Part shown: positions 1 to 6,266 of the stretch, one piece after another | Layout of the letters: every line of letters begins with the position of its first letter | Numbering within the stretch: position 1 is the first letter of the stretch | Source of the DNA: Pseudomonadota bacterium | GTDB taxonomy: Bacteria > Pseudomonadota > Alphaproteobacteria > Acetobacterales > Acetobacteraceae | Assembly: GCA_021808055.1 (NCBI GenBank) | Contig: JAKBCH010000083.1 | Span: 1-7,059, forward strand | DNA: 7,059 nucleotides | Reading direction: 5' to 3' | Notes under the pieces: model-generated | The model's database searches: none | What the model was told of the DNA's origin: nothing | Seen by the model: the letters and a program-made list of their open reading frames with translations, nothing else | Position numbers and translations under genes: made by a program

Positions 1-727
1 GTGCCTCGGGCCTTATGGGAATGGCGCGGGGCTCAACCGCCGTGGTCTCGGGCTTTACCTCTGGTTGGTCGCCAAGCCCTGCCGGTTCTCTGTTGGCGGC
101 AGCTCTCAACTCGGCTTCCAGGGCTGAGCTGATATCAATGGGTGTATCAGCAATGGGGGAGGGGAAGCGGTTAGGGCGATCGTGGCGCTCCTGCCGGTCA
201 CGCGGTTGGAATTCCTGGCGCGGGCGCTGTTCAAAACGGCGCTCCTGCCGGTTTTCCTGGCGGTTGTCGCGATATTCCCGGTTTTCCTGGCGGTTGTCGC
301 GGTACTCGCGATTTTCCTGGCGCGGCTCTCGGGCTTCCACGGATTCGCCTTCCGGGGTTTGCTCCCGGCGTTGATACTCCCCCTGATTTTGATAGCGTTG
401 CTCGCCATTCTGTGCGCCGCCTTGGCCGGGCGGCGGCAAGCCTTGCGCCGCATTAATGGCGCTCAGGATACGGAAATAATGTTCAGCGTGTTGATAATAT
501 GCTTCGCCCAATACCCGATCATTGGATGAAGCTGCATCGCGCGCCAGTTGTGAATATTTATCATAAAGCTGTTGTGCCGTACCGCGTACACGCATTTCCG
601 GGCCGGAACTGTCGAATACATGGTTTCTATTAAGCGGTATGCCATTTTGTTGATTGCGAAATCCGCCACCGCCACCGCCACCACCACCTGAACGATGGTT
701 GCGTCCACGCATTCGCTTCATATTCAT
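1..727 (-). CDS. DUF4167-family protein, C-terminus cut by window edge
   Basis: The reading frame is open from an ATG at 727 to the left edge (242 codons seen), so the C-terminus is missing. The N-terminus is basic and glycine-rich (MNMKRMRGRNHRS, then nine Gly at residues 14-22). A conserved-looking helical core follows at about residues 35-90, with GPEMRVRGTAQQLYDKYSQL, then an ARDAASSNDRV segment and a QHAEHYFRIL motif. This core is what I recognise as DUF4167, an alphaproteobacterial family of unknown function usually found next to prmC. After the core comes a probably disordered, highly charged tail with a decapeptide repeat (residues 136-165) and further RQE motifs, then an acidic/proline segment near the edge. 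A GAGGA ribosome-site candidate lies 13 nt before the ATG, longer than ideal; no in-frame start lies between them. The Arg/Gly character and translation-gene neighbours hint at RNA or ribosome association, but that is inference only. Confidence 0.88.
   Translation of the reverse strand, partial: MNMKRMRGRNHRSGGGGGGGGGFRNQQNGIPLNRNHVFDSSGPEMRVRGTAQQLYDKYSQLARDAASSNDRVLGEAYYQHAEHYFRILSAINAAQGLPPPGQGGAQNGEQRYQNQGEYQRREQTPEGESVEAREPRQENREYRDNRQENREYRDNRQENRQERRFEQRPRQEFQPRDRQERHDRPNRFPSPIADTPIDISSALEAELRAAANREPAGLGDQPEVKPETTAVEPRAIPIRPEA
233..322 (-). repeat. In-frame 30-bp tandem repeat (RQENREYRDN) in the DUF4167 gene
   Basis: Read on the minus strand, 322-293 and 292-263 both encode RQENREYRDN. 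The unit at 262-233 begins RQENR and then diverges to QERRF. The two full units differ at four of 30 bases, and all four differences are synonymous third positions (AAT/AAC, CGC/CGG, GAG/GAA, TAC/TAT). The first 15 bases of the third unit match those of the second exactly. Shorter RQE motifs recur downstream in the protein. The units are contiguous and in frame, so this is a protein repeat rather than a CRISPR. Confidence 0.93.
662..688 (-). repeat. Nine-glycine GGN codon run
   Basis: Nine consecutive glycine codons (GGT and GGC mixed, the last GGA) encode residues 14-22 of the DUF4167 protein, directly after a basic N-terminus with the RMRGRNHR motif. The mixed codons make it an imperfect triplet repeat, but its length could still vary between strains by slippage. 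Confidence 0.9.
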
Positions 728-872
728 AGGCCTGTGTCTATCCTCGTTTGCTGGTTTGCGCAGAGCGATATGTAAATAAATTGCCTTTTTAGCTCCAAAA
801 TAATCGGAGACTCGTAGGCAAGGCGAACCGCGCCCTTTGTGATTAGCTGCAAATTCTCGCTCTGCCAATCGC
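728..872 (-). other. prmC-DUF4167 intergenic region
   Basis: This 145-nt gap is the longest non-coding stretch in the window. The only clear element is the GAGGA ribosome-site candidate at 745-741 for the DUF4167 gene. An AT-rich stretch around 770-800 contains TTGGAG (798-793) and TTACAT (775-770) with a 17-nt spacer, but each box matches the sigma-70 consensus at only about three of six positions, so I do not call a promoter. A CTCC/GGAG mini-inverted repeat with a 9-nt loop (about 793-809) has no T tract and is not a convincing terminator. One GANTC site (GACTC, 809-813) is present. I see no RNA gene or small ORF with support. Confidence 0.6.
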
Positions 873-1697
873 TTAATTGTAAAATCTGAGAATTATAGCT
901 CTGTTGATGCCAGAAATGTCACGTCGGAATTCGTGATCAAACCCGGTTTTCTTCGCCAACTCAGAGACTGATTTGGCTTGGCCAACTCCAAGTTCAAGCA
1001 CTGCCATGCCCCCCGGCGCTAAAATATACGGCAAAGCGGCAAAAATCGCGGCGTAAGCGGCGAGACCATCTGTGCCGCCGTCAAGCGCCATGGCTGGTTC
1101 ATAAGCCGCTACCTCCGGCATGAGGCCGGGAATATCAGCGCTTTCGATATAAGGCGGGTTCGAGACCACAAGGTCGAATCGGTGGTCGAGGGCGCCCGCC
1201 CAGCTTCCCGTTAAAAACACGGCGCGGTTTCCAAGGCCAAGGCGTTGGGCATTCCGGCGCGCAAGGTTTGTTGCTTGCGGGTTTAAATCCACACCCACAC
1301 CAAAGGCGGAAGGGAATTCATGCAGGCAGGCAAGTAGTAGGCATCCCGTGCCGGTGCCGAGGTCCAGAATTGTGCGCGGGGCCTTCCCTTCCTCAAGCGC
1401 AGCTTCCACTAAGGTTTCTGTATCTGGCCGGGGAATAAGCGTGGCGGTAGAGGTCAGGAAATCCAACCCCCAAAATTCTTTATGGCCGGTTATATAAGCC
1501 AGAGGCTCGCGCGCCGCGCGCCGCGCCAGGGCTTGCGCGTAGGCCTGCGGGTTCACCGCGGCCCGCGCCAGAAGACCGGCGGCATTGGTACCTAGAGCAA
1601 AAGCCAACAACAGCCGGGCTTCGCGGCGTGGCTCCTCAATGCCAGCCAGCTTCAGCCGGTCAGATATTTCGGCCAGTGCCTGGGCAGTGGGGATCAA
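873..1697 (-). CDS. prmC: Peptide chain release factor N5-glutamine methyltransferase PrmC
   Basis: PrmC uses S-adenosylmethionine to methylate the side-chain amide of the glutamine in the GGQ motif of release factors, which raises their termination activity in the cytoplasm. The 274-residue product has the family layout: an N-terminal helical substrate-binding domain (about 1-75), a conserved [18 protein letters not shown] linker (63-80), RPDTE (90-94), the SAM-binding loop DLGTGTGCL (112-120) and the catalytic NPPY (180-183) that holds the target amide. The start is TTG at 1697-1695. An in-frame stop lies only three codons upstream (1706-1704), and no ATG/GTG/TTG follows in the first helical segment, so TTG is the only start giving a full-length domain. 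It overlaps the prfA stop as TTGA, with no clear ribosome site, which implies translational coupling to its own substrate's gene. The stop is TAA. Confidence 0.96.
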   Translation of the reverse strand: MIPTAQALAEISDRLKLAGIEEPRREARLLLAFALGTNAAGLLARAAVNPQAYAQALARRAAREPLAYITGHKEFWGLDFLTSTATLIPRPDTETLVEAALEEGKAPRTILDLGTGTGCLLLACLHEFPSAFGVGVDLNPQATNLARRNAQRLGLGNRAVFLTGSWAGALDHRFDLVVSNPPYIESADIPGLMPEVAAYEPAMALDGGTDGLAAYAAIFAALPYILAPGGMAVLELGVGQAKSVSELAKKTGFDHEFRRDISGINRAIILRFYN

Positions 1698-2755
1698 TTC
1701 TGTTCAGCCAGCCGTGCCGCCTGGTCCTCGGCGATCAGCGCGTCGATAATGTCGTCAAACTCGCCCAGCATAACCCGGTCGATTTTATGGAGGGTAAGGT
1801 TGATGCGATGGTCCGTCACGCGGCCTTGCGGGAAGTTATAGGTGCGGATGCGCTCGGAGCGGTCCCCCGTGCCCACCTGGCCCTTGCGGTCTGCGGCACG
1901 TGTAGCGTTCACACTGGCGCGCTGCTGGTCGTAAATGCGGGAGCGCAGAATTTTCATCGCCTTTGCACGGTTCTTATGCTGGCTGCGTTCCTCCTGCATC
2001 GCCACCACCGTCCCAGTGGGAATATGGGTGATGCGCACGGCGGATTCGGTCTTGTTCACATGCTGTCCGCCAGCGCCAGAAGCCCGGTATACATCGATGC
2101 GCAGATCGCTTTCGTTAATGTCCACATCCACCTCTTCCGCTTCGGGCAGCACGGCGACAGTGATGGTGGAGGTATGAATGCGCCCTTGCGTTTCCGTGGC
2201 GGGCACGCGCTGCACCCGGTGCACGCCGGACTCAAATTTCAGCTTGGCGAAGACGGATTTGCCGGTGATCTCGGCCATCGCGTTCTTAACCCCACCGAGT
2301 TCGTTCTCCTCGTAATCCATCACCTCAAAACGCCAACCCTGCAAAGCGGAATATTTCTGGTAGGCGGAAAAAAGCTCGGCGGCGAACAGCCCGGCCTCAT
2401 CCCCGCCGGCAGCAGGGCGGATTTCCAGAATGCCGGAGCGGTCATCGGCTTCGTCCTTTGGCAGCAAGGCCAGGCGCACAGCCATTTCCAGCTCGGGCAG
2501 TTGCTGTTTCAGCTCATGCAGCTCAGCTTCGGCTAGTTCCTTCATGTCGGGGTCGGCCAGCAGAGCTTCGGCTTCCTTGGCCTGCTTTTCCGCGTCACGC
2601 AGCGCGATAACTTTTTCCTCAACAGGTGTAAGTTCAGACAGCTCCTTGGAGGCTTTCACAAACTCCTCGCCCGAGAGCGCGCCGGAGAGCATAAAGCGCA
2701 GCTCCTCGGCTCTGGCCATAATGCGGTCGAGTTTATGTTCGAGGCTGGAACTCAT
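1694..2755 (-). CDS. prfA: Peptide chain release factor 1 (RF1)
   Basis: RF1 recognises UAA and UAG in the ribosomal A site and triggers peptide release. The 353-residue product is close to the usual 355-360. It has an acidic helical N-terminal domain (about 1-100), the RF1-type codon-recognition tripeptide PAT at 185-187 (RF2 would have SPF), and the catalytic GGQ at 229-231 in a [18 protein letters not shown] context. Gln231 is the expected target of PrmC, encoded immediately downstream. The ATG at 2755-2753 overlaps the hisS TGA stop (ATGA). A GGAG ribosome site at 2770-2767 sits inside a short hairpin that abuts the start, so efficient initiation probably relies on ribosomes finishing hisS. 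The gene ends in TGA, a codon read by RF2, so RF1 does not terminate its own synthesis. Confidence 0.98.
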   Translation of the reverse strand: MSSSLEHKLDRIMARAEELRFMLSGALSGEEFVKASKELSELTPVEEKVIALRDAEKQAKEAEALLADPDMKELAEAELHELKQQLPELEMAVRLALLPKDEADDRSGILEIRPAAGGDEAGLFAAELFSAYQKYSALQGWRFEVMDYEENELGGVKNAMAEITGKSVFAKLKFESGVHRVQRVPATETQGRIHTSTITVAVLPEAEEVDVDINESDLRIDVYRASGAGGQHVNKTESAVRITHIPTGTVVAMQEERSQHKNRAKAMKILRSRIYDQQRASVNATRAADRKGQVGTGDRSERIRTYNFPQGRVTDHRINLTLHKIDRVMLGEFDDIIDALIAEDQAARLAEQN

Positions 2756-3975
2756 GCGCGGAGGCGCTCCACCAACGTTTCCGCCGTCATATCTTCCTGG
2801 GTGCCGTCGGCCAGATTTTTTAACTTCAGGTCACCACCTACCAGCACAGCAAAGGCGGCACCGGATTTATTGGCACGCTCCAGCCGTTTTTTGGCATTGC
2901 CGGAATAACCAATCTCGGCTGCGATATTTTGGCTCCGCAACAGATTAAGAATGGTGAGCGCATTCGCCTCCGCATCGGTCCCCATGGGGATCACGGAAAC
3001 GGGCAGCGCCACCACAGGCGGGGCGGCAATAAGCATGGAAAGCCGCTCAATGCCCGCCCCCCAGCCAATGCCCGGCACGTTGGGGCCGCCCATCTGTTCT
3101 ACCAGCCCGTCATAACGCCCGCCCGCCATCACCGTGCCTTGCGCGCCCAGCGCGGTGGTCACAAACTCAAAAGCCGTGTGGTTATAGTAATCCAGCCCGC
3201 GCACGATACGAGGATTTTCCTCAAACGGGACACCAAAAGCAGAGAGCGTGGATTTCAAACCGTTATAGAAGGCGGCAGCATCCTCGGTGAGATGGGCGTA
3301 GATGAGTGGTGCGTTCTCCACCAGCGCCTTGTCGCCTTCATCCTTGGAATCCAGAATACGCAGCGGGTTTTTTTCAAGCCGTAGCTTGCTCTCTTCCGAA
3401 AGCTTGTCTGCATGGCCAGTGAAATACGCCACCAGCGCGTTGCGATAATTGGCACGGCTTTGGGCATCGCCAAGTGTGTTGATGTTGAGCACGACATCCT
3501 TTGCAACACCCAGCTCGTTCAATATGCGCCAGCCCGCGGAAATCACTTCCGCATCTGCAAGCGGTGTGGCAGGGCCAAGCAATTCCACGCCAATCTGGTG
3601 GAATTGCCGGTAGCGGCCTTTTTGCGGCCGCTCGTAACGGAACATCGGCCCGGCATAGAAGACTTTCTGCGGCAGAGTCTGCGTAAGGCCTCCGGTAATG
3701 AGCGCGCGGCAAACCCCCGCCGTGCCTTCCGGGCGCAGCGTGATGGAATCCCCGCCGCGATCTTCGAAGCTGTACATCTCCTTCGTGACCACATCCGAGG
3801 TTTCGCCGAGAGTGCGGGAGAATATCCGCGTATCCTCAAAAATCGGCGTCTGCCATTCGGAGAATCCATACAAGGCCGTCACGCGCCGGGCTGTTTCCAC
3901 CACGTGGAAATGCCGGGCCGCATCCTCGCCGATCAGGTCCCGCGTGCCGCGTACGGGTTGCAACTGGTTTGCCAT
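2752..3975 (-). CDS. hisS: Histidyl-tRNA synthetase
   Basis: This class II aminoacyl-tRNA synthetase activates histidine with ATP and charges tRNA-His in the cytoplasm, normally as a homodimer. The 407 residues show the full layout: an N-terminal PVRGTRDL (7-14); TLRPEGTA (79-86); motif 2 with [17 protein letters not shown] (111-127); the histidine-specific [13 protein letters not shown] (259-271, Arg259 at the expected catalytic position) and AGGRYDGL (284-291); motif 3 [11 protein letters not shown] (302-312); and a C-terminal anticodon-binding domain from about 325. Motif 2 keeps the Arg116/Gln118 pattern of the canonical bacterial enzyme associated with reading G-1 of tRNA-His. The ATG at 3975 has AGGA 4 nt upstream. 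A terminator-like hairpin stands just before this gene and prfA overlaps its end by 4 nt. Confidence 0.98.
   Translation of the reverse strand: MANQLQPVRGTRDLIGEDAARHFHVVETARRVTALYGFSEWQTPIFEDTRIFSRTLGETSDVVTKEMYSFEDRGGDSITLRPEGTAGVCRALITGGLTQTLPQKVFYAGPMFRYERPQKGRYRQFHQIGVELLGPATPLADAEVISAGWRILNELGVAKDVVLNINTLGDAQSRANYRNALVAYFTGHADKLSEESKLRLEKNPLRILDSKDEGDKALVENAPLIYAHLTEDAAAFYNGLKSTLSAFGVPFEENPRIVRGLDYYNHTAFEFVTTALGAQGTVMAGGRYDGLVEQMGGPNVPGIGWGAGIERLSMLIAAPPVVALPVSVIPMGTDAEANALTILNLLRSQNIAAEIGYSGNAKKRLERANKSGAAFAVLVGGDLKLKNLADGTQEDMTAETLVERLRA
2758..2772 (-). promoter_or_regulatory. Short hairpin holding the prfA ribosome site
   Basis: In the mRNA, GTGGAG (2772-2767) can pair with CTCCGC (2763-2758) across a 3-nt loop, with one G-U pair. 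The 5' arm contains GGAG, the only Shine-Dalgarno-like sequence near the prfA ATG, and the 3' arm ends 2 nt before that ATG. The element lies inside the hisS 3' end, so ribosomes finishing hisS would open it. The pairing is visible in the sequence; the regulatory role is inferred. Confidence 0.4.
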
Positions 3976-3989
3976 CTCGTCCTACTCTC

Positions 3990-4021
3990 AAAACAAAAAC
4001 CGGGGCGCAAACTCGCCCCGG
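3990..4021 (-). terminator. Rho-independent terminator or attenuator between ispG and hisS
   Basis: On the minus strand a perfect 8-bp stem CCGGGGCG/CGCCCCGG (4021-4014 and 4007-4000) with a 6-nt loop is followed at once by TTTTTGTTTT (3999-3990). This is a textbook intrinsic terminator, 24 nt after the ispG stop. The T tract ends only 14 nt before the hisS ATG, leaving just the hisS ribosome site between them. On the plus strand an A-rich run precedes the hairpin, so it acts in the minus direction only. Confidence 0.87.
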
Positions 4022-4045
4022 AGAACTCGCATTTCAATAGTAGCG

Positions 4046-5170
4046 CTATTCAGCGGCGAGCTTGGCCGCTGCCTTTTCGGCTTCCACCTGAGCGGCTTTC
4101 TTCTCTACCAGTTCAACCAGATGTTCCACCATTTCTTCATCGGAAATTGTGTGATCAGTCTTGCCGGAAGCGTAGATCATGTGCCGTCCGCCGCCACCGC
4201 CGGTAAGGCCAAGGTCAGTCATCAGCGCTTCGCCGGGGCCATTCACCACGCAGCCGATAATGGAGAGCGTCACTGGGGTTTCAATATGTGCGAGACGTTC
4301 CTCCAGGGTTTCAACCGTCTTAATTACGTTAAAGCCCTGGCGCGCACAGGAGGGGCAAGAGATGATGCGCACGCCTCGGTGGCGAATACCGAGCGATTTC
4401 AGGATATCCCACCCCACCAGCACTTCTTCCTCCGGTTCAGCCGAAAGTGAAACGCGCATCGTATCGCCAATACCAGCCCAGAGCAGGGAGCCCAAACCAA
4501 TGGAGGACTTAACCGTGCCCGCGCGTTTGCCGCCAGCTTCCGTAATGCCGATATGCAGCGGGTGATCGCATTGATCAGCCAGTTGCTGATAAGCCGCCAC
4601 GGCCATGAACACGTCAGATGCTTTCACGGAAATTTTGAATTCGTGAAAATCATGATCCTGGAGAATCTTCGCGTGTTCCAGGGCGGATTCCACCAGCGCA
4701 TCCGGGTTGGGCTCGCCGTATTTCTCCAGCAGATGCTTCTCCAGGCTGCCAGCATTCACGCCAATGCGCATGGAGCAATTATGGTCTCGTGCGGCCTTAA
4801 TCACCTCGCGCACACGCTCAGGGCTGCCGATATTGCCAGGGTTGATGCGCAGGCAAGCTGCACCGGCTTCGGCCGCCTCAATCCCCCGGCGGTAATGGAA
4901 ATGAATATCCGCCACAATAGGCACATTCACGCGCTTCACAATTTCCTTCAGCGCGGCGGTGCTTTCTTCATCCGGACAGGAAACGCGCACAATATCCACG
5001 CCCGCCTTCTCGGCTCGCAAAATCTGCGCGACAGTCGCCTCCACATCCGTGGTGAGCGTGTTGGTCATGGTCTGCACCGAAACCGGTGCATCGCCGCCCA
5101 CCTTCACATTGCCAACGCTGATCTGCCGGGATTTGCGGCGGTCGATCTGCTGATATTCACGGTAATTCAT
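4046..5170 (-). CDS. ispG: 4-hydroxy-3-methylbut-2-enyl diphosphate synthase IspG (GcpE)
   Basis: IspG is the iron-sulfur enzyme of the penultimate step of the MEP isoprenoid pathway. It reduces 2-C-methyl-D-erythritol 2,4-cyclodiphosphate to HMBPP, usually with flavodoxin or ferredoxin as electron donor. The 374-residue protein has the compact bacterial two-domain form: a TIM barrel (about 10-260, with [16 protein letters not shown] and [10 protein letters not shown]) and a C-terminal [4Fe-4S] domain. The cluster ligands are visible as Cys272 and Cys275 in [10 protein letters not shown], Cys307 in [12 protein letters not shown], and Glu314. The Ala/Glu/Lys-rich tail (357-374) is probably helical. 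The ATG at 5170 has a good ribosome site, AGAGGA (5182-5177), with 6-nt spacing; it overlaps the TAG stop of the RodZ-like gene 10 nt upstream, so the two are probably co-translated. The stop is TAG. Confidence 0.98.
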   Translation of the reverse strand: MNYREYQQIDRRKSRQISVGNVKVGGDAPVSVQTMTNTLTTDVEATVAQILRAEKAGVDIVRVSCPDEESTAALKEIVKRVNVPIVADIHFHYRRGIEAAEAGAACLRINPGNIGSPERVREVIKAARDHNCSMRIGVNAGSLEKHLLEKYGEPNPDALVESALEHAKILQDHDFHEFKISVKASDVFMAVAAYQQLADQCDHPLHIGITEAGGKRAGTVKSSIGLGSLLWAGIGDTMRVSLSAEPEEEVLVGWDILKSLGIRHRGVRIISCPSCARQGFNVIKTVETLEERLAHIETPVTLSIIGCVVNGPGEALMTDLGLTGGGGGRHMIYASGKTDHTISDEEMVEHLVELVEKKAAQVEAEKAAAKLAAE

Positions 5171-5176
5171 GCGCGT

Positions 5177-5182
5177 TCCTCT
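5177..5182 (-). promoter_or_regulatory. ispG ribosome-binding site overlapping the rodZ stop
   Basis: AGAGGA lies 6 nt before the ispG ATG and shares bases with the TAG stop of the upstream gene. It is the best-placed Shine-Dalgarno sequence in the window and fixes the ispG start. Confidence 0.7.
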
Positions 5183-6263
5183 ACTGGGCGGCCCCGTTTA
5201 CGGGGGGCAGATTGGATGGGGCGGCGGAAGCGGCGCCGCTGCCAGCTTGCGGGGTGAGTTGGTAGCCGTGCAGCACCACCCCTGCGGCGCCAAGCGGTTG
5301 GCCGGGCTTACCATTAGTGGTGATAATAGTGCCTCCGGCGTTTCCGGTGGTCATAACCAATCCTGGTTCCTGCGGTACGGGCCAGCTATCACCCGCGTGC
5401 AACACTTTGCTGAAGAGAATATTCCCGCTGGCATCTGAAACTTGAACCCAGGCATCCTGTGTAGCGTTAATCACCATGCCCGCTCCCGGAGCAGGTGTTG
5501 AGGCTGGTGTAGCGGGTTGCAGGGGGGCGGAGGCAACCGGTGGGCTGGGAACGGCCGGGGCATTAGAAGCAGCCGTTCCAGATGTAGCAGTCTGGGCGCT
5601 TAGAGTAACTGGGGCGGGAGTGGCTATTGCGGTGCTGGGCCCGGCACTGGCGGAAGGTTTCGCTGGTGCAGGCTTAGCTGCGGCTGGAGGCGTTGCGGTA
5701 TTGGGCGCGGGCGCGAGGTTAACGTTGGCTGGCGGTGTTACTTTCGGTGGAATCGCCAGGGGTTGTAGTTGAGCGGGCACCTGCGGCACAGATTGTGCCA
5801 GCCTGCGCGCCTGCTCTGTATGGTGATACCACAGCCCATAAGCGGCCAGAACTACAATGAAGCCGATGAACACAATGGCACCCTTGGGCACACCCCTGTC
5901 CGGCACCGGTGCCAGAAACTGAATTTCTGTTTTAGGCAACTCGCCGAGCTGTCCTGCATCGCGGAATCGGCGCAGAATTTCCTCGCCGTCGAGCCCCAGA
6001 GCTTGTGCGTAAGAGCGTACAAACCCGGCGCGATAGGCCGGACCGGGCAAAGAGGAGAGGTTGCCTCCCTCGATGGCGGTTAGAAACTCCATGCGGATGC
6101 GCAACCCCTCAGCTACCTCGGGTAACCGCCAGCCCAGGCGCTCACGCACTTCCCGTAAGCCTGCCCCAGCCCGCTCAGCAGATGAAACTATCTCCGTATC
6201 CACAATCTCATTTCCGTTAAGGTCATCTGGCATTCCTGGTTCTTTTACCCCGGAACCGCGCAT
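5181..6263 (-). CDS. rodZ: RodZ-like protein: cytoplasmic HTH, one TM segment, DUF4115 domain
   Basis: RodZ proteins sit in the inner membrane, bind the MreB actin filament through a cytoplasmic helix-turn-helix and help maintain rod shape. The 360-residue product shows this layout: a variable N-terminus (1-30); an HTH_25/XRE-like domain (about 33-100) with [20 protein letters not shown] and [20 protein letters not shown]; one transmembrane helix (about 129-146, [18 protein letters not shown]) after a basic stretch; a long Pro/Ala-rich periplasmic linker (about 158-260); and a C-terminal DUF4115-like domain (about 262-335) with [18 protein letters not shown] and a GNAGG motif. The start is not certain. 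ATG 6263 is 3 nt after the ptsP stop with GAGAG directly against it, and ATG 6233 (residue 11, MPDDLNG) is possible but also has AGGA too close. The gene order rodZ-ispG-hisS also occurs in E. coli, which supports the name. Whether this organism has MreB cannot be seen here. Confidence 0.9.
   Translation of the reverse strand: MRGSGVKEPGMPDDLNGNEIVDTEIVSSAERAGAGLREVRERLGWRLPEVAEGLRIRMEFLTAIEGGNLSSLPGPAYRAGFVRSYAQALGLDGEEILRRFRDAGQLGELPKTEIQFLAPVPDRGVPKGAIVFIGFIVVLAAYGLWYHHTEQARRLAQSVPQVPAQLQPLAIPPKVTPPANVNLAPAPNTATPPAAAKPAPAKPSASAGPSTAIATPAPVTLSAQTATSGTAASNAPAVPSPPVASAPLQPATPASTPAPGAGMVINATQDAWVQVSDASGNILFSKVLHAGDSWPVPQEPGLVMTTGNAGGTIITTNGKPGQPLGAAGVVLHGYQLTPQAGSGAASAAPSNLPPVNGAAQ
5192..5205 (-). 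other. Small GC hairpin at the end of rodZ
   Basis: CCCCG TAAA CGGGG (5205-5192 read on the minus strand) forms a perfect 5-bp stem with a 4-nt loop, 21 nt before the ispG ATG. It has no T tract, so it is not a terminator. It sits within the last rodZ codons and may be chance, or may influence RNA stability or ispG initiation. Confidence 0.35.
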
Positions 6264-6266
6264 CTC

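Noticed and set aside
233..322. 30-bp direct repeats as a possible CRISPR array
   Set aside because: The units are contiguous with no spacers and stay in frame with the DUF4167 coding sequence.
770..798. TTGGAG-17 nt-TTACAT as a sigma-70 promoter for DUF4167
   Set aside because: Each box matches the consensus at only about three of six positions, too weak to call without transcript data.
1628..2536. 302-codon plus-strand open frame opposite prfA, with other long plus-strand frames at 3412-4206, 3698-4450 and 4553-5257
   Set aside because: These lie antisense to prfA, hisS and ispG, whose motifs are unambiguous. Their translations show no recognisable domain and have the skewed composition expected of the complement of a GC-rich gene.
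4034..4048. AATAG/CTATT inverted repeat at the ispG stop
   Set aside because: Five AT-rich pairs with a 5-nt loop are weak and common by chance; the GC-rich hairpin just downstream is the credible element.
5476..5772. Plus-strand Gly/Ala/Val-rich frame
   Set aside because: It is the complement of the Pro/Ala-rich linker of the RodZ-like protein and is low complexity only for that reason.
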